This document shows positions 1 through 9,236 of a stretch of DNA of 18,159 bases, one piece after another. Numbering within the stretch: the stretch's first letter is position 1; each line of letters starts with the position of its first letter. Source of the stretch: Hepatocystis sp. ex Piliocolobus tephrosceles (Eukaryota; Apicomplexa; Aconoidasida; Haemosporida; Plasmodiidae); NCBI GenBank assembly GCA_902459845.2, contig CABPSV020000363.1, positions 1 to 18,159 of the forward strand, given 5' to 3'. The position numbers and the translations under genes are program-made. The notes beneath the pieces were generated by a model that had not been told where the DNA came from, ran no database searches, and saw only the letters and a program-made list of their open reading frames with translations.

Positions 1-488
1 TTTTTTTTTTTTTTTTTTTTTAAACTTTTCCAAATTTACCGTGTTTTTCTTTACTTTTTGTTTTCTTCAATTTTAGTGTGCCGCTTGTTATAATTATAAG
101 TGTCATGTCGAACTTATAAATCATAAATTGTATGAACAAGCACATGCCGACACCGACACGTTGACTTGTGTGGATATATTATGCGCATATATATATATAT
201 ATATATATATTTATTTATTTATATGAGGATATGTTCGGTTTGAAAATGTTTGGTTTAAAATTAAGTTACGCATTTGAAGCATGAAGAAAGCGAAAAAAAA
301 CAAAAAAAATGAGACATATAAATGTATATGTGAGTATGTGAAAACGTGCATATATATATATATATATTATAGTTTTATTTGTTGCTAAAGACGTATATAT
401 ATAAAAAAAAAAAAAATAAAATAAAATAAAATGACGAATGCAACGTAACGAATGCAAAATCGGTCATTGACGTGCGCACATAGTTTTC

Positions 489-547
<59 letters not shown>

Positions 548-558
548 CCCTCCTCCTA
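1..558. other. Spacer downstream of ORC5, mostly non-coding
   Basis: This is the 3' flank of the ORC5 gene. It holds a T tract at 1-21, TA-dinucleotide runs near 186-210 and 351-367, A-rich stretches and a T tract of about 45 bases at 494-538. No convincing gene is seen. The exception worth noting is 76-185, which lacks homopolymers, is richer in G and C and stays open in one plus-strand frame after an acceptor-like TTTTAG (see findings). An open frame on the minus strand at 266-457 is made of TA and A-tract sequence and looks like chance. Confidence 0.7.
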
Positions 559-3500
559 TCATAATATCAACTCGTCTAGTGGTATTTTCATCTCTTTTGA
601 AATATTTCGAATAACCTCTTCAGGTACTTGAATACCAAGCTTAGTATACGGATCTAAAGATTCGTACGACATTGTATTGGTAGTATCAAAAAAAATGTTA
701 TTGTTTAAGGAAGTATAATTATTTGTTGTGTTTAGAAGAGCAGTACCACAATAACCACTCCATTGTACTCCATTCATCAAACTGTTTCTAACCAAACTAG
801 ACATATTATTTGCAGAAGTAAAAGTTATAAAACCTAATTGTATTAAAGTATTAATCTGTTTACATATTAAACTGTTTAATACTAGTTGTTCGTCAAAAAA
901 ACATACCAATAAACAATCAGTTAAACATAACCATCTAATAAAAGTAAAATTTTTAGGTATTGCTTGACCAATTAAGGTTAAAATAGATTCATTTTTATTT
1001 TTGGTTTTTTTTTTTTTTGGTACTGTAAAAGCACCACCTTTTACTGTAGCATTAAAAAAGCGTTTATCTGTTAGTGGTACATTTCTAGAAGCTAAATAAG
1101 CACCTATTAATAAAATTTTGGAATAAAAAGATATATCTATTTTATTTTTTAAATTGACTTCTTTCATAAAAACTGAATCAATTAATTCGAATGTAAAATG
1201 ACTTGCATGGTTAAAAGTAGCAACTCTTATGTGAGTATCTACATTTCTTTGTAATGCATTAATATTTTCTACAATAGGTTCTAATATACCATCTAAAATA
1301 GGTTTAATAAATAATGGCCACATATTTGAACATATAAATAATAATTCATTAAAGTCACTTTTGTAATCTTTATATGACACGTTAATAATATAATCAACGT
1401 ATCTACACCACAAATCATAAATTACGTCATTTTCTAAAACAACATTTTTTTTTTTTATTAAAAATTCGTTTTTTTTTGTTTTTACTATATATATTTTTAA
1501 TTCTTTATCATTAGTTGTTAATAAAGATTCAAAACACATTGTATCATAATATCGATAGAGTATATTTTTACACATATCAGCAGTATAAGAATCAAACCAT
1601 ACAGTCGGTGGTTGTGGTAATCCATCAAATATTTCATCGGGTAATGGTGATCTATTAATTAAAATTACACATAATCCTCTTGTTGGTTTATTAGCTTTTG
1701 TTAAATCGTTATATGGTCCTTTTATATATTCATGTATTCTTGTTAGAGCATAAAATAAGTCAGGATGTGTTCGAACTAAGTACCTAATATTATCTAATAT
1801 AAAAACAACGGATCTATCATATAAAGTGAATTTATTATAGATCATATTCGTTTCGTTTGTTTCACCTCTGTTTTCACTATTACTATCATTATCACTATTA
1901 TAACTGGATGGGTAATATTTATTATTATCGTTACTTGTAGTATATTTATTATTATCGTTACTTGTAGTATATTCATTATTGTCGTTACTTGTAGTATATT
2001 CATTATTGTCGTTACTTGTAGTATATTCATTATTGTCGTTACTTGTAGTATATTCATTATTTTTTTTTTTTTTATTCTTTTGTTTTTGATCCGTATTTTT
2101 TTTATCACTCTTTTTATCACTCATTGTAGTAGTAGTAGTATTATCACCTTTTTTAGTATTTCCTTTTTTTTTTACAAAAAATTCATTTCTAGGTTTAAAA
2201 GATAACAGTTTATATAATGTACTAAAAAAAACATCTGTATTTGAAACATGGTTTGGTACTATTTTAGTTGGATTGTAAGTATAGTTTGTAATATTATTTA
2301 ACTTTTTATATTCATTAAATTCTTTGAGAAGACTAATGCTTAAATCTTTTAATATAGTATGATAAATTACATTTTTTGCAGATCTACCTGATTGATAAAC
2401 AGCCATTAAACAATTAACATATGCATATGGTACCTTTAATTGTTTTATAAAATTTTTTATTACTTTTGTTTTACCCATGCCAGGTAAACCTAATATTTGT
2501 ATTACGGAAATAGGATCTCTTAAATCACCCAACAAATTAATAAGTCTATGTAATTGTACTTCTCTTTCAAAACCACATATTTTCAAACAAGATATATAAG
2601 CAGGTAATATATTGTGTGGTATAGAAGGAATTAATTCTTTAAAATATTCTTCATTTAATATTTCACTTAATTCTTCATCATATAAACTCATTTGCTTATT
2701 TCCTTCATTTTCGTTATTTTCGTTATTTACATTATTATCATCATCATTCTCTTCTTCCTCTTCTTCTTCATCTTCTTCTTCTTCTTCTTCTGTATCAGTT
2801 ACAATTTCTGAGTTCATTACAGTTTCGTTGATATCTGTATCTGTATCTGAACTGTTCAGGTCGTTTTCTTCATTTTGTTCGTTTGCTTTATTTTCAACAT
2901 CTTCCACATTTTCAACATCTTCCACATTTTCAACATCTTCCACATTTTCAACATCTTCCACATTTTCAACATCTTCCACATTTTCAACATCTTCCACATT
3001 TTCAACATCTTCCACATTTTCTACATCTTCCACATTTTCTACATCTTCTTCATTTTCCCCATTTTCCACACGTTCTTTCGTATTCTTACTTTTGTATAGA
3101 CTGTTATTTTTTTTACTATAATTGTCACTCGTACTACCACCATCTGTATCGTTATCAACATCATTGATTTGATCAAAATTATCGTCAGTTTCTTGTTCGC
3201 TTTCGTATTCACTTACTTTGTTGTTTTGTAAGTTCTTATCGGTATTTTTTGGTAAACCTGAAAGTTTTAATCTTTTTGGAGAGGGGCTATTATCTGATTT
3301 CGAATTTATATTTACATTAATCGTATCATTTGTGTCTGTAGATATACTTACAGGTGAATTCATAGGATTATCTTTATTATAATATTTTTCTTCAAAACTA
3401 GAATTTGCATCGTTTGTGTTAGCATTGGAGTTACTGTTTTTTTGTTCTGATTTGTTGAAAGATGTTTTTTTTGCTTTTTTGAACGGATTGAATGAGTAGA

Positions 3501-3570
3501 TGCATTCCTCTGCTGTATCATCGACATCATCAGAGTTTATATCACCTTCGTTACTTCTAATTTTATCCAT
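559..3570 (-). CDS. ORC5: Origin recognition complex subunit 5 (ORC5), intact single exon
   Basis: This 1003-residue protein is the ORC5 subunit of the nuclear complex that marks replication origins and helps load the MCM helicase. The AAA+ core has Walker A GLPGMGKT at residues 361-368 (Lys367) and the strand VVFILDN at 588-594, with Asp593 as the Walker B acid. The ORC5 C-terminal domain lies at about 810-985 and contains SKILLIGAYLAS followed by LTDKRFF, a close match to animal and yeast ORC5. The ATG at 3568-3570 is the first in frame and the stop is TGA. The protein is about twice the size of human ORC5: residues 1-300 are acidic low-complexity sequence with a VEDVEN array and a Glu tract, and about 220 residues separate Walker A from Walker B because of Lys/Asn-rich sequence and a NEYTTSNDN array. 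The second Walker B acid is Asn, as tolerated in ORC5. Identity is secure; the roles of the inserts are unknown. Confidence 0.96.
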   Translation of the reverse strand: MDKIRSNEGDINSDDVDDTAEECIYSFNPFKKAKKTSFNKSEQKNSNSNANTNDANSSFEEKYYNKDNPMNSPVSISTDTNDTINVNINSKSDNSPSPKRLKLSGLPKNTDKNLQNNKVSEYESEQETDDNFDQINDVDNDTDGGSTSDNYSKKNNSLYKSKNTKERVENGENEEDVENVEDVENVEDVENVEDVENVEDVENVEDVENVEDVENVEDVENVEDVENKANEQNEENDLNSSDTDTDINETVMNSEIVTDTEEEEEEDEEEEEEENDDDNNVNNENNENEGNKQMSLYDEELSEILNEEYFKELIPSIPHNILPAYISCLKICGFEREVQLHRLINLLGDLRDPISVIQILGLPGMGKTKVIKNFIKQLKVPYAYVNCLMAVYQSGRSAKNVIYHTILKDLSISLLKEFNEYKKLNNITNYTYNPTKIVPNHVSNTDVFFSTLYKLLSFKPRNEFFVKKKGNTKKGDNTTTTTMSDKKSDKKNTDQKQKNKKKKNNEYTTSNDNNEYTTSNDNNEYTTSNDNNEYTTSNDNNKYTTSNDNNKYYPSSYNSDNDSNSENRGETNETNMIYNKFTLYDRSVVFILDNIRYLVRTHPDLFYALTRIHEYIKGPYNDLTKANKPTRGLCVILINRSPLPDEIFDGLPQPPTVWFDSYTADMCKNILYRYYDTMCFESLLTTNDKELKIYIVKTKKNEFLIKKKNVVLENDVIYDLWCRYVDYIINVSYKDYKSDFNELLFICSNMWPLFIKPILDGILEPIVENINALQRNVDTHIRVATFNHASHFTFELIDSVFMKEVNLKNKIDISFYSKILLIGAYLASRNVPLTDKRFFNATVKGGAFTVPKKKKTKNKNESILTLIGQAIPKNFTFIRWLCLTDCLLVCFFDEQLVLNSLICKQINTLIQLGFITFTSANNMSSLVRNSLMNGVQWSGYCGTALLNTTNNYTSLNNNIFFDTTNTMSYESLDPYTKLGIQVPEEVIRNISKEMKIPLDELIL
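1921..2061 (-). repeat. 27-bp coding tandem repeat in ORC5 (NEYTTSNDN)
   Basis: About five copies of a 27-base unit encode NEYTTSNDN, at residues of roughly 504-550. Copies nearest the N-terminus are identical, while the later ones change Glu to Lys and then decay into NKYYPSS. The array sits in the variable loop between Walker A and Walker B, so it interrupts the ATPase domain. The period keeps the frame. Confidence 0.92.
2734..2791 (-). repeat. Glu/Asp codon run in ORC5
   Basis: A GAA/GAT trinucleotide run encodes a stretch of almost only Glu and Asp at about residues 260-280, in the disordered N-terminal extension. It is typical of slippage-prone acidic tracts in Plasmodium proteins. Confidence 0.85.
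2890..3056 (-). repeat. 18-bp coding tandem repeat in ORC5 (VEDVEN)
   Basis: Nine copies of an 18-base unit at regular 18-base spacing encode the hexapeptide VEDVEN, residues of roughly 172-227. Most units are identical at DNA level; the two or three nearest the N-terminal side of the protein differ by single bases (GTT to GTA, and a GAA-GAA start). The near identity implies recent expansion. Frames on the other strand through this array are shadows. Confidence 0.93.
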
Positions 3571-3580
3571 GTCGTAGAAC

Positions 3581-3727
3581 TGTGTATGTTTTATATAAGT
3601 ACGTATGCGTGTGTTTATGTTTATGTGTATGTTTTATATAAGTACGTATGCGTGTGTTTATGTTTATGCGTGTGTTTATGTTTATGTGTATGTTTTATAT
3701 AAGTACGTATGCGTGTGTTTATGCTTA
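3581..3727. repeat. G/T-rich imperfect tandem repeat just upstream of ORC5
   Basis: Three imperfect copies of a unit of about 43 bases start 11 bases before the ORC5 ATG. Each has a TATATAAG core followed by TACGTATGCGTGTG and TTTATG steps. The second copy carries an extra 18-base GTGTTTATGTTTATG-type segment. It lies in the probable 5' UTR or core promoter. Confidence 0.85.
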
Positions 3728-3936
3728 TTTTTATATATAATGTACTTATTTACATCATTTTACAGGTAGCTTTTTTACAGGTAGATGATATGTCCAGCTA
3801 ACTAAAAAAAAAAAAACTTTTAAAAATCGTTAACAAATGTGTGTACATGTATACGTATCTATATGTACATGTATATATATGCATGTACATATAAATGGTT
3901 AAGACCTTAACAATGTTGCCAAATTAAATACTATTA

Positions 3937-3989
<53 letters not shown>

Positions 3990-4207
3990 CTAAGATATTG
4001 ATACGGTCATTGTTACTTATTAAAAAAAAAAAGTTTATATATTAATAAATAGGAATAAATTGAAAAGCATGCAAAAATTGGAATGTTATTATTGTATAAA
4101 AAAAAAAAATTAAAATTAAATAAATAATGTATATTATACATTCGAAAAATATGTACGTATACAACACTAATGCTTAAGCAAAAGTTGCAACTTAAAAGAA
4201 AACGGAC

Positions 4208-4363
4208 ACATATACATTGGCATATACATTGGCATATACATTGGCATATACATTGACATAAACATTGACATATACATTGACATAAACATTGACATATACA
4301 TTGACATAAACATTGACATATACATTGACATAAACATTGACATATACATTGACATAAACATTA
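4208..4363. repeat. 12-bp tandem repeat with higher-order structure
   Basis: The unit is CATATACATTGG or CATATACATTGA alternating with CATAAACATTGA. Four copies of the TTGG form come first. The rest alternate between the TATACATTGA and TAAACATTGA forms, giving a 24-base higher-order period. All frames are open across it, which explains the spurious minus-strand ORFs. Confidence 0.92.
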
Positions 4364-4665
4364 ACATTAATATATATGTATATACTCAAAAGCAAACGAA
4401 ATAAAAAAAAACAAAAAAAATTAAATATATATTTTATTTTCCGAATAAGTTAATAATTATGTTAAAAGTTATAATTTACTGCTTTTTTATATGTTGTATA
4501 ATTTACTTGTAAGAACATACATACCCATGATAAAGTACATATACATATATATGTACATATGTTTGTTCATGCCCAAATGTAAACATAACGTTTTTAAAAA
4601 AAAGAAAAGCAGATTATTACATAAATTTTCAGCTGTTTTTCCTACTGTTTTTCCTACTGTTTTTC

Positions 4666-4712
<47 letters not shown>

Positions 4713-5385
4713 CGTTTAGCTATACACATATATTTACATATAGACATGTATATATCATTATCGTTATATTATATTATATTATACTATTATATATTATATT
4801 ATATATAGTTATTGTTTTTTCAAAATAATTTTACGAACAATATTTTGGTCACATAATTGGTTAAAAACGGAAAAATCATAAACACATTAATAAACATATC
4901 AATAAACATATTAATGGAGCATTTTTAATAACAATATAAAAAAAAAAAAAAAAAAAAAAAAAAACTAGCGCGATGTGTCATACGCAACATGGTATAGTAT
5001 AGCATAGGAAATGCAAAATGAATTTAGAATCAATAACTTAAGAATCTTAGTTAAATGTTGAAAAAAATAAAAACAAGCAAGTAAGTAAACCTAAAATATA
5101 TGCGCATGCACGTAAGACAAATGATTGCAAAAAAAAAAAAAAAAAAAAAAAAATATTATATATATATATATATATATACATGCGCATGTACATATACAAA
5201 TATACTTAATATGCAACTTTTTAATAATAGTAAAAATAAATAGCTGTCTAGTCTATAAAAAGTAAGCTTTCAAGATAATAGTATTTATATATTAAATATA
5301 TCCATGTATTTATACGAAGAGTGTTATTATCGTGTAACAAATTAAAAATTAAAACATCAGACATATCCACTAGACATGTCAAATT

Positions 5386-5454
5386 AATTAAATATACATT
5401 AAATATAAATTAAATATAAATTAAATATAAATTAAATATAAATTAAATATAAAT
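5386..5454. repeat. 11-bp tandem repeat ATTAAATATAA
   Basis: About six copies of an 11-base unit lie 70 bases downstream of the DHHC stop codon, in the probable 3' UTR. The period is not a multiple of three, as expected for non-coding sequence. Confidence 0.88.
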
Positions 5455-5524
5455 AGTGATGATGATAATAATAAATAAAAAATAAAATAAAAAATAAAAA
5501 AAAAATCTTTAAGTAGAAGATTAG

Positions 5525-7376
5525 TTATGTTGTTTTTTTTTCAAAATCCAGTTTTTCCTTCATAACAAAATTGTTTGTCAGTATATCTCCATCTATAGGG
5601 AAAAACCTGAATTAAAAAATATGTTAAAAAAAGGATAAAAAAAAAAAAAAGAAATTTGCTTACATAAATATATACATAAATATATATATATATATATATG
5701 CTGAACTACTTAGCATATTTAAGAGTAAAATCAAGTTACATTTGTCGATTCTGCTTTTTATTTTTTATACATAAGTTACATACCACAAATAAGAAAATGG
5801 ATGTCCAAACACTTCTATGAGTGATTCTTTAAAAGGTTTGCTCGGTCTTTTTATTTTTTTTAAAATTTCAATACCTGTTCGAACAAATGAAAACAATTAT
5901 TTTATTTTTTTTTTTTTTTTATTGATATGCATTTAGACAAAAAAAAACAACTACAGTAGATATTAATTTATGTCTTTTTTTTTTTTTTTTTTTTTTTTCG
6001 TCTTCCTAAGGTATGTTATATTTTTTATTTTTAACCTGTTGTGTTTGTTTTGATTGCATAATACTGATCTACAAGCATAACAAAATTAAACATTCCAAAG
6101 ATTATGGAGATAATAGTATTGACCTTTTAAAAATGTTAACATATAATTTGAGACAAATGTTTAAACTAATAATAAAATATTTTTGATTGTATTTATTTAA
6201 TGAAAAAAAAAAAAAATATATAATTTTTTTTTTTTTTTTTTTATTCTCTTAAAGGTCTTACTATAATTAAAATTATGTCTTTTTTTGGAAGTAAACACTA
6301 AAAAAAGGAAAAAAAAAATAATATAAGTGGGTGAACAGACACAGGTGGACAATGTTGGCAGCCTAATAACATATGTATACACATATGTGTAAAAAAAAAA
6401 AAAAAAAATATACTGCTTTTGTCGATACCTTTGGTGATTTTACTCTTGGTTGTGTGTTAATACATGTTGCAATTTTGTAAATAATAATGACAGAACAATT
6501 ACAACACATTAAGAAAGCATACTAAAAAGAAAAATAAAATTATAAAATAAAATTATAAAATAAAGTTATAAAATAAAATTATAAAATAAAATTAAAAAAT
6601 AAAATTATAAAATAAAGTTATAAAATAAAATTATAAAATAAAATTATAAAATAAAGTTATAAAATAAAATTATAAAATAAAGTTATGAGACAGAATTATA
6701 AAATAAAGTTATGAGACAGAATTAAAACTGGACAAACTTTTTTTTTTTATATATATTTACTAATAAAACATCATTCACATCCCTATGATTAGTACAATTT
6801 AAAAATAACTAATTTTTTTTATTTTTTTATTTTTTTTACTTACGAAAGTTAAAAGAATAAAAAATTTTTGATTATACAACCCGACACAATTGTTTATCCA
6901 CAAACCTACAATTGTAAATATAAAAAAAAAAAAAAAAAAAAATATATATAGCACCTAGTTCTGTCTATAATATACAAACATACAACGCATTAAAATATGC
7001 ATCAACTGGTATTTATAAACACTTATGTACTTGCGTTATGTACTTGCGTTATGTACTTGCGTTATGTACTTGCGTTATGTACTTGAGTTATGTACTTGCG
7101 TTATGTACTTGAGTTTTTATTTATTTTTTTTTTAATTTAAATTATGCATAAGTTATTACAGTGGTGGTCCATCTTTATTATACATTTATTGCAAATTGAA
7201 CAATGGTGAGATCTTCTTATTTTTTTTAAAAAACATTTTTTACATATATCAACAGTAGCACCAACACCAGCATCATAGTCGGTAATACTTTCTCTAAGAA
7301 TATCTATAACCCCCCCAAAAAAAAGAAAAAATAAGAAAAAAAAAAGAAAAAAAAAGAAAAAAAAAGAAAAAATAAG

Positions 7377-7446
<70 letters not shown>

Positions 7447-7860
7447 GAAAAAAAAAAATAGAAAAGAGTAAGGAGTAACATAACACAAATATATATATTA
7501 GAAAAAACACATATTAGAAAAGAATCATACCTAACTCGCTTAGAATTCCTGGATTTTTAAAAAGACATTTTATGTAACACCATAAAGTCATACATGTTGT
7601 AAACCAAATTAAAAAAAAAAAAAAAAATTTTATTTTTCTGTTTCTAAAATAAAAAAAAAAAAAATAGCTACTCAGTGTATTTATATATAAGATAAATTAT
7701 TCACAAAAAAAATAAATATGTATATAAATATATAGTACACATATTATTTACGTTATTTTTTTTTATTTTATTACGTAAAGGTTAATGTAAGATTGCAACA
7801 AAAATAGGTGTTCTGAAAAATTAGCACATGTGTCTGTAGTTTAAAATCAAATATATACAT
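5525..7860 (-). CDS. DHHC-type protein S-acyltransferase, nine exons
   Basis: The product would attach palmitate to cysteines of client proteins at a cell membrane. Exons read on the minus strand: 7775-7860, 7531-7643, 7160-7303, 6844-6905, 6429-6521, 6262-6297, 6036-6123, 5784-5874, 5525-5606; they sum to 795 bases (264 residues) with every phase matching. Every intron is GT-AG (131-322 bases). The protein shows hydrophobic segments near 10-28, 34-57, 128-152 and 174-196, NPGIL at 59-63 (the family's DPG element), a Cys-rich domain starting at Cys87/Cys90, RSHHC at 97-101, DHHC at 112-115 followed by LWINNCVG, then NTTGIE at 205-210 and GHPF at 231-234. The TGIE-x-LKK and FGHPF pattern resembles the GODZ (DHHC3/7) class. 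The start in the first exon is the least certain part; the rest is strong. Confidence 0.88.
6534..6718. repeat. 13-bp tandem repeat in DHHC intron
   Basis: About fourteen copies of AAAATAAAATTAT with variants (AAAGTTAT, GAGACAGAATTAT) fill the 3' splice-site-proximal half of the 322-base intron 6522-6843, which this array makes the longest intron in the gene. It starts about 12 bases from the acceptor of exon 6429-6521. Confidence 0.9.
7024..7113. repeat. 13-bp tandem repeat GTTATGTACTTGC in DHHC intron
   Basis: Seven copies of a 13-base unit lie in intron 6906-7159. Two copies carry TTGAG in place of TTGCG. The period is not compatible with coding, in agreement with the intron call. Confidence 0.92.
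7378..7444. repeat. Very long dA tract in DHHC intron
   Basis: About 65 consecutive A residues, preceded by a series of A-runs broken by single G and T bases from 7311. On the gene's own strand this is a poly-T tract inside intron 7304-7530, leading to a run of seven G and the TTATAG acceptor of the DHHC exon. The length is likely to be unreliable in the assembly. Confidence 0.9.
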
Positions 7861-7970
7861 ATATATATATATTATCTGTTGTTTTGCTTTTTGGTTATTT
7901 TTTTTTTAGTTACATTATATATTGTGTTATATATATAGTTTTATGCTTTCATGTGTGCTCATGTATATTT

Positions 7971-8468
7971 ATGTATGTGTTGTATGTACGTTTTGTTTAT
8001 GTTGGTCTTTTTTTCTTTAAGGTTCTATTTACTTTTGCCTATTTCATACTAGTAAAGCCAAGAGATGCTTATGTACCATTAAATAGAAACTTTCCAAAGT
8101 ATTCATCATTTTATTGCATATTTGGTATTTTAGTAAGCTATGTTAAGAATAATAATTATGTATTGTTTGCGAATGTTATTAATACATTCAGGTTAATGTA
8201 GTGTTAGTGTTAGTGTTAGTGTTAGTGTTAGTGTTAGTGTTAGTGTTAGTGTTAGTGTTAGTGTTAGTGTTAGTGTTAGTGTTAGTGTTAGTGTTAGTGT
8301 TAGTGTTAGTGTTAGTGTTAGTGTTAGTGTTAGTGTTAGTGTTAATGTTAGTGTTAATGTTAATGTATATATGTATGTGTATTTTTTTTTTTTTTTTTAT
8401 TCTCTTTGTTTTCGTATGAAAATTCCCTTTTTTAATATAAGTACTATTGTTACAGGTATTTTGTATAA
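7971..8468 (+). CDS. Candidate small membrane protein, two exons, unknown function
   Basis: I do not recognise this protein. The preferred model is exon 7971-8191 plus exon 8456-8468, 77 residues, stop TAA. The bases 8022-8191 are free of homopolymers and open in one frame for 56 codons, ending at AG|GTTAAT; the acceptor TTGTTACAG restores the frame and adds YFV before the stop. The N-terminal 30 residues are strongly hydrophobic, followed by KPRDAYVPLNRNFPKYSS and a second hydrophobic stretch (FYCIFGILVSYV). The start is uncertain: ATG 7971 reads unspliced through TTTCTTTAAG, which could instead be an acceptor, with ATG 7943 and a donor at 7973 giving a 70-residue form but only a 49-base intron. 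It starts only about 110 bases from the divergent DHHC start, short for this kind of genome, so it could also be part of a longer transcript. Confidence 0.5.
8201..8366 (+). repeat. Hexanucleotide microsatellite (GTTAGT)n
   Basis: More than twenty near-perfect copies of TTAGTG, with GTTAAT variants at the right end. It begins 9 bases after the donor of the candidate small gene and fills most of its 264-base intron. Read in frame without splicing it would give Leu-Val repeats after an immediate stop, so it is not taken as coding. Confidence 0.95.
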
Positions 8469-8475
8469 TAGTATG

Positions 8476-8508
<33 letters not shown>

Positions 8509-9129
8509 CTGTTTTGAGTTCTTTTTTGCTTTTTTACTTTTTTGCTTTTTTTGAATTAACAATGATTATGTAACACTAAAAAAAAAAAAAAAAAATCAAG
8601 ACAAAATAATTGGAACTAAGTTAATAAGTTGTTTGTAAATAGGTATATATCTATTTACATTAAAAGTATGTAAATTGCAAACAAACATATAATATACTGA
8701 CTTTTTAAATGGTGCATTTTTGAAGGTTAAAAATTGGGCTAATTGTATCAATATTCGTTAAAAACGTGTTAATGTATATATGTATATACTTCATGTAAAA
8801 TTTCTATATAGTTTATAAATTTTCGATATATTTTTTATTTATAATTTTACACATATACATGTATATATATATAATATGTATAATATATATAATATGTATA
8901 ATATGTATAATATATATAATATATATAATATATAAATATATATTTTTTTTTGTTTTTTTTTTTTTAAATGATTTAATACGTATATCGCACCTTATTTTTG
9001 TAATGTAAGTAATAAGGCAAGAAAAAAAAAAAAAAAAAAAAAAAAAACATCTTTTTGCTGATATAATGACACAGCTAAAGTTTTAAAAATAGGAAAAAAA
9101 CAGTAATGTTAAAAAAAAATAAGCTCCTT

Positions 9130-9236
9130 TTATTTTTATCTATATTTTGTTTTATCTATATTTTGTTTTATCTATATTTTGTTTTATCTATATTTTATTT
9201 TTATCTATATTTTGTTTTATCTATATTTTGTTTTAT
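9130..9236. repeat. 18-bp tandem repeat TATCTATATTTTGTTTTA
   Basis: About six copies of an 18-base A/T-rich unit with one variant copy (ATTTTATTTT) in the middle, in the upstream region of the SNF2-type gene. Confidence 0.9.

Larger units (their letters stand above)
3571..5524. other. Repeat-rich spacer between DHHC 3' end and ORC5 start
   Basis: Both flanking genes are on the minus strand, so this stretch should hold the ORC5 promoter and 5' UTR (3571 side) and the DHHC 3' UTR and terminator (5524 side). It contains a G/T-rich repeat beside the ORC5 ATG, an A tract of about 45 bases at 3942-3987, a 12-bp array at 4208-4363, a T tract of about 39 bases near 4671-4709, further A tracts near 4938 and 5130, and an 11-bp array at 5386-5454. 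I see no exon-like island free of low complexity. Open frames at 4167-4395 and 4491-4808 are products of the repeats and TA runs. Confidence 0.7.

Noticed and set aside
2612..3167. Plus-strand Ser-rich and His-Phe repeat ORFs opposite ORC5
   Set aside because: They are shadows of the VEDVEN and Glu arrays in the real minus-strand gene.
4167..4395. Small proteins of Met-Ser-Met-Tyr or Val-Asn-Val-Tyr repeats on the minus strand
   Set aside because: They are translations of the 12-bp array in two frames, with no non-repeat sequence or splice context.
4491..4808. A 105-residue plus-strand ORF in the spacer
   Set aside because: It is made of a T tract and TA repeats, with no sign of codon structure or splice signals.
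7137..7159. DHHC exon read through to the stop after NNLCII
   Set aside because: Splicing at CACT|GTAATA to 6905 gives the conserved WINNCVG, so the read-through is intron sequence.
8201..8366. Interstitial telomere-like repeat
   Set aside because: The unit is TTAGTG, not the Plasmodium telomere repeat GGGTTYA, and there is no subtelomeric gene nearby.
8659..8717. First exon of the DHHC gene encoding a membrane segment
   Set aside because: It ends in a good donor, but joining it needs either a 1-kb intron that loses the loop or an exon opposite the candidate small gene. The ATG at 7858-7860 gives a simpler in-frame first exon.
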